Shown: positions 58,691 through 64,000 of the stretch, in pieces
Position numbering within the stretch: position 1 is the stretch's first letter
Layout of the letters: each line of letters starts with the position of its first letter
Assembly (NCBI GenBank): GCA_039583875.1
Contig: CM077159.1
Coordinates: 2,254,812-2,318,811, forward strand
Source of the DNA: Platanthera guangdongensis
Lineage: Eukaryota > Streptophyta > Magnoliopsida > Asparagales > Orchidaceae
Direction: 5' to 3'
Length of the DNA stretch: 64,000 bases
The notes under the pieces: model-generated
What the model was told of the DNA's origin: nothing
The model's database searches: none
What the model saw: only the letters and a program-made list of their open reading frames with translations
Program-made: the position numbers and the translations under genes

Positions 58691-61004
58691 TGTAACACCC
58701 CCTATCTGTCGCATAGCATATAGCAGTAGGTCCGGCCGGGGCCCGACGCCATATACTACAGACAGACCGGGTGGTTACTTATGGAAACCATCCAACCAAT
58801 CTCAACGTCCTACACAGAGCATTCTAGCGGAAGCAGTTTATAAAAGTTGTACACAAGAACCCAGCATCGAAGCACGAATGTCCACTAATACAAAAATAGG
58901 AATGTTATACAAAATAATCAAAATAAGCCTTAAGGCCTTACAAAATGTTTCACTTGAATATTACATGTTTTACAAACCACGGCACGCAGGCCGGTCATAC
59001 ATGAATAAAACAGTAAACACTTCCACTTGGGCCTTCGAGGGCCGGCTTCGCAAAAAGGGCTTTAGGCCGCTATTGACCTCTTGGTCCAGCTGCACCTGCA
59101 AGCAAGAAACCACCGCACGGTGGCAAAATAAGGCAACGGTCAGCAATGCTGACCAAATTATAACGATCCCGCCCCCAACTCGGGGCGGCGATGCTCCTTC
59201 CCTGCATTTCATTAGCATAAGCGAGCAATGTATAACAATAGCCATTTCATCACAGACGTTGGCTCGCTCGGCCACACGCCCCTTGCACTCAGGGCACATT
59301 CTCGGTGAACCGGTCGATGTCACGTCAATTAAAGCCATTAACATTCCGGACTCACCACCGCCACTTAGACGACCAAACCTATGAGCAATTTGTCTTCTTG
59401 GCCTGGGTCACGACAATTTAAGCCATTGACCGCCGAAGACCCTACTCCATGCCAACGGTAAGTGTCACGTGCCTTTAGGTCTCTTTAACCGAACGACATA
59501 GAACGGGTACAGTTCCATCTAACCAGTGCTCACATCGCAACGGCAATTTAAGCCATTTGTGCGGGTCAAACTTCCACCGAGTCTCATTTCCATCACAAGT
59601 CACATAACCCGGTTATGTTCAAGTTGGCTCTCAGGCCACCAAGTTGGCAAGATCTCGTATCCGCCCAGTTTTCCGGGTGCACCTTTGGGTTAGTCTACCA
59701 AGGCTCCCTGCTGCAATCTACCGCGTAGAAAACCCGAAAAACAACCAATAGCATGGAGTCTTCTCCGGCATTATGCAATGCAACATCACCGATCCAGACC
59801 AACATGTCCGGGTAGGCTTCACACATCATGCCTATGTCCGTTCTCGCATATGGACTCTATACAACGGGGACTTCACATATCTACCCGAAGGAACGCCTCC
59901 AACTCTCCGCAAACTCGCGAGAGCGGGCTTCCTATGCAAAGAAAGAGAGCTATTCATGCTCAAGATGAGGATCGTTACCCTTGCGTTCCTATTTGGCGCC
60001 ATTGAAAAGTAATCGGATGAAAACAACCGCACTAGCGTTGCCTCTGTGGATCCGGAGTCGGCTCGTGATTCGGAGCTCCGAAGCTCCTCCAATGGCGGAT
60101 CTAGCTCCTTCTTCTTCCCTTAGCTCTCCTCTCTCTCCAAGTATTTAGAAAGAGAACACTTAAGAAAAGTGAGGGTTTTCTAAGTCCATCCACAGGTATA
60201 TCCCTTCAGGAACATCCCCCAGCCGTTGGATCTCAAAACAAGAAAACGAACGGCTTTGATTCGGGGCTGAAATGCCCAATCTGGACCGAACACGGCCTGG
60301 CACACGCCCGTGTCCAGGGCCGTGTGCCTCATTCGCCGTCAAAATCGAATAACCTGGAACCTCACACGGGTATCGAACACGCCCGTGTTCGAGCTGACAC
60401 GCCCGTGTTCCACCTGATACGGCCGTGTGACCGGCCGTGTACCCCATGATTTTTCCCCAAAATCAACCCGAGCACTGCACGGGTTCTAGGACACGCCCGT
60501 GTCCCTACCCGTGCCACCTTGACACGCCTGGGCTCCAAGCCGTGTACACGGTCTCGACACTCGACACTTCGTCGAGTGAAGATCGTCGACCTGATGACAC
60601 GGCCTTGGACACGGCCGTGTCCTAGGCCGTGTGCCTTGTCTCGACGATCGTCGAGCAAATCTCGACGACTCCCCGGGACGATCGTCAAAACGGGTCGACA
60701 CGCCCTGCGACACGCCCGTGTCGCAGGCCGTGTGCCCAGTCTCAGCGAATCGTCGAGGTAATCTCGACGACTTCGCGGCTAAGTGTAGACACGGGTCGAC
60801 ACGCCCTACGACACGCCCGTGTCGCAGGCCGTGTGCCCATTCTCGACACAATGTCGAGACCAAAGTGTCGACTTCCCGGCTCAGTGTCGACACAGGCTTG
60901 ACACGCCCTGGGACACGCCCGTGTCCCAGGCCGTGTGCCTGCAGCCAAAACCCAAACTGGCCCAAAACGTCCCCCTTCGCTCCTTTGAGTTTTGGGGCGT
61001 TACA
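58691..61004 (-). repeat. Element B LTR3 (5' LTR)
   Basis: This 2,314-bp LTR begins TGTAACACCCCC (plus strand) and ends GCGTTACA before TSD AGTGC. Its U3 array is at about 60287-60942. It keeps a 12-bp array piece (near 60703) missing from LTR1 and LTR2. Confidence 0.9.
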
Positions 61005-61467
61005 AGTGCCGAACGGAGGAGGAACAAGGGTCCATGTACCCCGCTCAGTGAGGGCGGAAATTTCCTCATCCATCGCAGCCATCTAGTGGGGAACAACAAG
61101 GTCTTCCTGACAGGTGCGGGGAGTGGCAGAGGCAGAGATCAGCAATGCAAAATTCCTGTGAGAATGAGTTAGAGGATCATAGGAAACAATAGTATCAAGC
61201 GAGTGCTCGGTACATGTCTGCACCCATTTATAAAGAGCAATGGGAAGATCCAGGTCAGCGCGTTCCTCAGTATCTAGTGCATTTGCGGCGGAAAGAGCTA
61301 GCCCAGGAGTAGAGAGATGGCTGCAGAGAAGAGGAAGAAAGCGGAGGTGGAGAGAAAGTACGAGGAGACGGTGGACACAGCAGAGGAGGAGAAATCTCGG
61401 TAGGTATATATGGGACGTAGGGGACGGTGGGAGAAGCAGGAACATCAGGAAGTGAAGAGGAGTCACG
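61005..61467 (-). pseudogene. copia-1 pol: region preceding and beginning RT
   Basis: The minus-strand translation gives VSYDPLTHSHRNFALLISASATPRTCQE, then a TAG where a sense codon is usual, then MAAMDEEISALTERGTWTLV. These are the standard copia landmarks just before RT (YDHLSPSYRAF-type and AMDEEM-type blocks). Reading continues at 15598 after the element B composite, in the order expected. Further upstream coding is cut by element F at 61468. Confidence 0.85.
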
Positions 61468-62482
61468 TGTAACAACCCCATCCGTTCATATGATATATTC
61501 TAGAAGGTCCGGCCGGGGCCCCACAGGATATAGCACAAAACAGTCGGTGAAGGTACAGGATGATACCAGAGTCACGCATCGCACATAACACAAAGCATTC
61601 TAGCGGAAGCCTAGACTACAACTGGAACTGCTCATGAATGTCCAAACATAAAACTCCACATTTTATAACCTATAGGAATGTCTTACAACAAGTCAAAAGA
61701 GTTGGTCTTATGGCCTTACATGGCTTTCAAACAGTGGCCTAAACAAATGGGCGCGCAGGCCGGCCACAAGAAAAGAAACCACACAAAAGTAACACATTTA
61801 GCCTTTGAGGGCTAGCAGCAATCGCAGCAACACCAGCAATAACATCAACCTCTATGCGTCCCGCTCGGCTCTCCAGCACCGGTACAAGGACAATCCACCC
61901 AACGGTGGCAAACAAAGGCAACGGTCAGCATTCAGCTGAACAAATTATAACGACCCTACCCCTTCTCTCGGGGCAGCGGTATTCTTCCCTGCAGGCATAT
62001 CATATCACAGGTATGGCAATATATCATCAAAATGTGCTTTCACGCACACAAGCCATCACAACCGTTCGCCACCCGGCCCAACGGTCCGTGCACTCAGTGC
62101 ACATTCTTGGTGTTCTAGCAAATCTCTTGCCCACCACCGTATCAGGGTCACAACCCAACGGTAAATCTCTTGAGCATTTACTTCATGGCGTGCAGCCGAA
62201 GTTAGTCTTCCTACACCGGGATGGCCCGTAGCCCCCCATTGTGTCATGGCGCGCAGGCCGAAGACTCTTGCTATGCGCTCCAACAGGCCGCACTTTTTGG
62301 TCTCACGTCGGACGGACATAGCGCAGGTCGGATCCTCCACCCCCCGTTGCTCAAATCGCCTTGCCTTCTCCGGGTACAGCGTACTCATGGCTATATCAAA
62401 GGCGCGGGTCGGTCTCACCAATCCTGTTCTTGGCATTCAAGCCTGGGTATTTCTCTATACCCATTTCTCTCACAGCAACAGC

Positions 62483-62760
62483 GGGTCTTTCCTGGGTACA
62501 CCAGTACTTCCTGTGACTCTCTCCATAGGTGGACACCGCACAAGCACAAATGTCAGGGGTCTTTCCTAGCTATCATGCCAGTACTTCCTGTTACTCGCTT
62601 CACAGGTGGACACCCTACGACATCAAGCATCACAAAAGGGCCTTTCCTGGTCACACCAGTACTTCCTGTGCCTCATTCACAGGTTGGACCCAAAACATCA
62701 CATGGCTATTTTTCCTGGGCTACCACTCCAGTACTTCCTGCTACTCCTTTTCGTAGGTAT
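62483..62760. repeat. Degenerate minisatellite in F LTR
   Basis: Four copies of about 75 bp start near 62483, 62556, 62637 and 62709. Each has a CTTTCCTGG-like word, then CCAGTACTTCCTG, then an (A)GGT(T)GGAC-like word. Confidence 0.82.
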
Positions 62761-63329
62761 AACCCGTAGACTCATTACACTATACGTTATCACAGAGTCT
62801 TCTCCGGTTCGTATGCAACATCACCAATCCAGACCAACCTGTCCAGATGGGCTTCACACAGCATGCTTATTCCGTACTCCATTTCCGGATCTATATGCTA
62901 ACAAAAGGGGATTTCAAGCATCCACCCAAAGATTCCCAAAAGCAACCACCTCTTGGCGGGGGAAATCACAAAATATGCCAAAAGGAATCCTTCACATGGC
63001 TAGTAAGAAAAGTCGTTACCCTTGATGACCGCTTCGGTGCCATGGACTCAAAGCTAGCTTGCAAGACTCGCAAGATCGTTTCCTCCGCAACGCCGGCTTC
63101 GGAACTCTTGTCGGTAAACCGCAGCACCACCAGCAGCAGCCCCCTTTCCTCTTCCTCCTCCTTTCTCTCTCTCTTTCTCTCTTAACTTGAAGAAAGATCA
63201 AGGCCAAGGAAATGAGAATCATTTCTCTGATTTCGGCCTTTAAGAAAAAGAGGAAGAAGCTTCAGCCCTAGGATCCAGGCTGAAGGAATGGACGGCCACG
63301 ATTCTGCCAAAAACACTAATTTTGACCCG

Positions 63330-63899
63330 ACACAGCCTCTGACACGGCCGTGTGCCAGGCCGTGTGCCTCAAGCGGTAGTCAACCGACTTATCCAAACCA
63401 GTGACACGCCCAGGGACACGCCCGTGTCATGGGCCGTGTCACCAACACGCCTTCAGACACGCCCGTGTCTGTGGCCGTGTGCCTGGGTGAAAAAATCCCA
63501 AAACATCCCGAGACTTCACACGGCCTGTGACACGCCCGTGTCCCAGGTCGTGTGCCCTGACACGGCACAAAGACACGCCCTGTCGAAATCCTTCGGCGGG
63601 CTGAGTTCGTCGACCTGATTTGACACGCCCTGTGACACGCCCGTGTCACAGGCCGTGTTCAACACTCAACACTCACTTCTCGACACTCGACGATCGTCGA
63701 GTAACAATGATCGAGTACACGACACGGCCTTGGACACGCCCGTGTCCTGGGCCGTGTGCCTCCTCTCGACACATCGTCGAGAGAAAAATCGTCGAGACAA
63801 AGGCCGATCGTCGACACAACCTCGACACGCCCTGCGACACGCCCGTGTCGCAGGCCGTGTCAGCTGACACGCCCTGGGACACGCCCGTGTCCCAGGCAG
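63330..63899 (-). repeat. U3 palindrome array (F LTR)
   Basis: Modules with core ACACGCCCGTGT have arms CAG/CTG (63454-63471), GTG/CAC (63629-63652), GCG/CGC (63831-63854) and GGG/CCC (63873-63896), mostly within CCT...AGG. TCGACGATCGTCGA palindromes lie between them. Confidence 0.87.
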
Positions 63900-63941
63900 T
63901 GTCACCCAAAAATTCCTGTTTCAGAAATTTGGGCTGTTACA

Positions 63942-64000
63942 ATCCTCCCCTCCTACAAGAAATTTCGTCCTCGAAATTCAGACATAGGAAAGGCAACAGA
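63942..64000 (-). promoter_or_regulatory. PPT and pre-PPT hairpin of element F
   Basis: The minus strand reads GGAGGGGAGGATT up to the LTR start, preceded by arms AATTTCG (63961-63967) and CGAAATT (63972-63978) around a 4-nt loop. The internal region continues beyond the window. Confidence 0.78.

Larger units (their letters stand above)
15599..61004 (-). mobile_element. Element B: composite LTR-internal-LTR-internal-LTR chromovirus
   Basis: The outer ends are minus-strand LTRs bounded by TGTAACACCCCC on the left and GCGTTACA on the right, flanked by a perfect TSD AGTGC (15594-15598 and 61005-61009). Inside, three B-family LTRs alternate with two internal regions: LTR1 15599-17898, internal 1 17899-22781, LTR2 22782-36067 (split by D), internal 2 36068-58690 (split by E and C), LTR3 58691-61004. 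One TSD pair around three LTRs implies a single insertion followed by unequal recombination between LTRs. The pol type is Tekay/Del-like chromovirus. Confidence 0.88.
61468..63941 (-). repeat. Element F 3' LTR (minus strand)
   Basis: This 2,474-bp LTR begins on the plus strand TGTAACAACCCC and ends CTGTTACA. A PPT lies to its right, so the element runs out of the window. The left flank TCACG is the presumed TSD. It shares AGGTCCGGCCGGGGCC near the edge with B-family LTRs, indicating a related family. It holds a minisatellite (62483-62760) and a U3 palindrome array (63330-63899). Confidence 0.87.

Noticed and set aside
1..64000. tRNA, rRNA or host protein-coding genes
   Set aside because: The only tRNA-like matches are short PBS segments beside LTRs. 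Every long frame with a recognisable domain is retrotransposon gag or pol.

Overview
The window is plant nuclear DNA made almost entirely of nested LTR retrotransposons. Evidence: Ty3/gypsy pol proteins with a C-terminal chromodomain-like tail, Ty1/copia fragments, primer-binding sites matching the 3' end of plant initiator tRNA-Met, 5-bp target-site duplications (TSDs), and no recognisable host gene, tRNA or rRNA. Such dense nesting suggests intergenic DNA of a large plant genome. The species cannot be told.

Layout. The outermost unit is a decayed Ty1/copia element on the minus strand ('copia-1'): LTR 1630-2085, with coding pieces at 2097-2484, 14565-15598 and 61005-61467. Three insertions split it. 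(1) Element A (plus, 2485-14564, TSD CAAGG) has LTRs of about 3.76 kb and no gag, and carries a 526-bp TRIM in its integrase (9855-10380, TSD ATTGG). (2) Element B (minus, 15599-61004, TSD AGTGC) is a tandem LTR-internal-LTR-internal-LTR composite. It was later hit by element D (plus, 23137-34117, TSD GCCGG, in the middle LTR), element E (minus, 37299-46764, TSD AGCGC, in integrase) and element C (plus, 49473-58675, in gag; right end removed by a deletion). (3) Element F (minus, from 61468) runs off the window. Bases 1-1629 flank copia-1 and hold an integrase scrap of another copia lineage.

A to E are chromoviruses resembling the Tekay/Del lineage (long LTRs, C-terminal chromodomain-like tail); F looks like a relative of B from its LTR. 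C is the only one whose gag and pol are both open. Gag makes the particle and Pol supplies protease, reverse transcriptase, RNase H and integrase.

Four recurrent signals stand out. (a) A predicted 76-85-nt phase-1 intron separates gag from protease in B, C, D and E; splicing would fuse Gag to Pol, while unspliced RNA would make Gag alone. (b) The U3 regions of A, B/E, C and F carry arrays of a palindromic module (core CACGGGCGTG) whose outer arms vary but stay complementary. (c) The leaders of C and D and the LTRs of A contain stem-loops with different stems but a shared GTATGGG loop. (d) A small covarying hairpin lies just upstream of the polypurine tract (PPT) in all these families.
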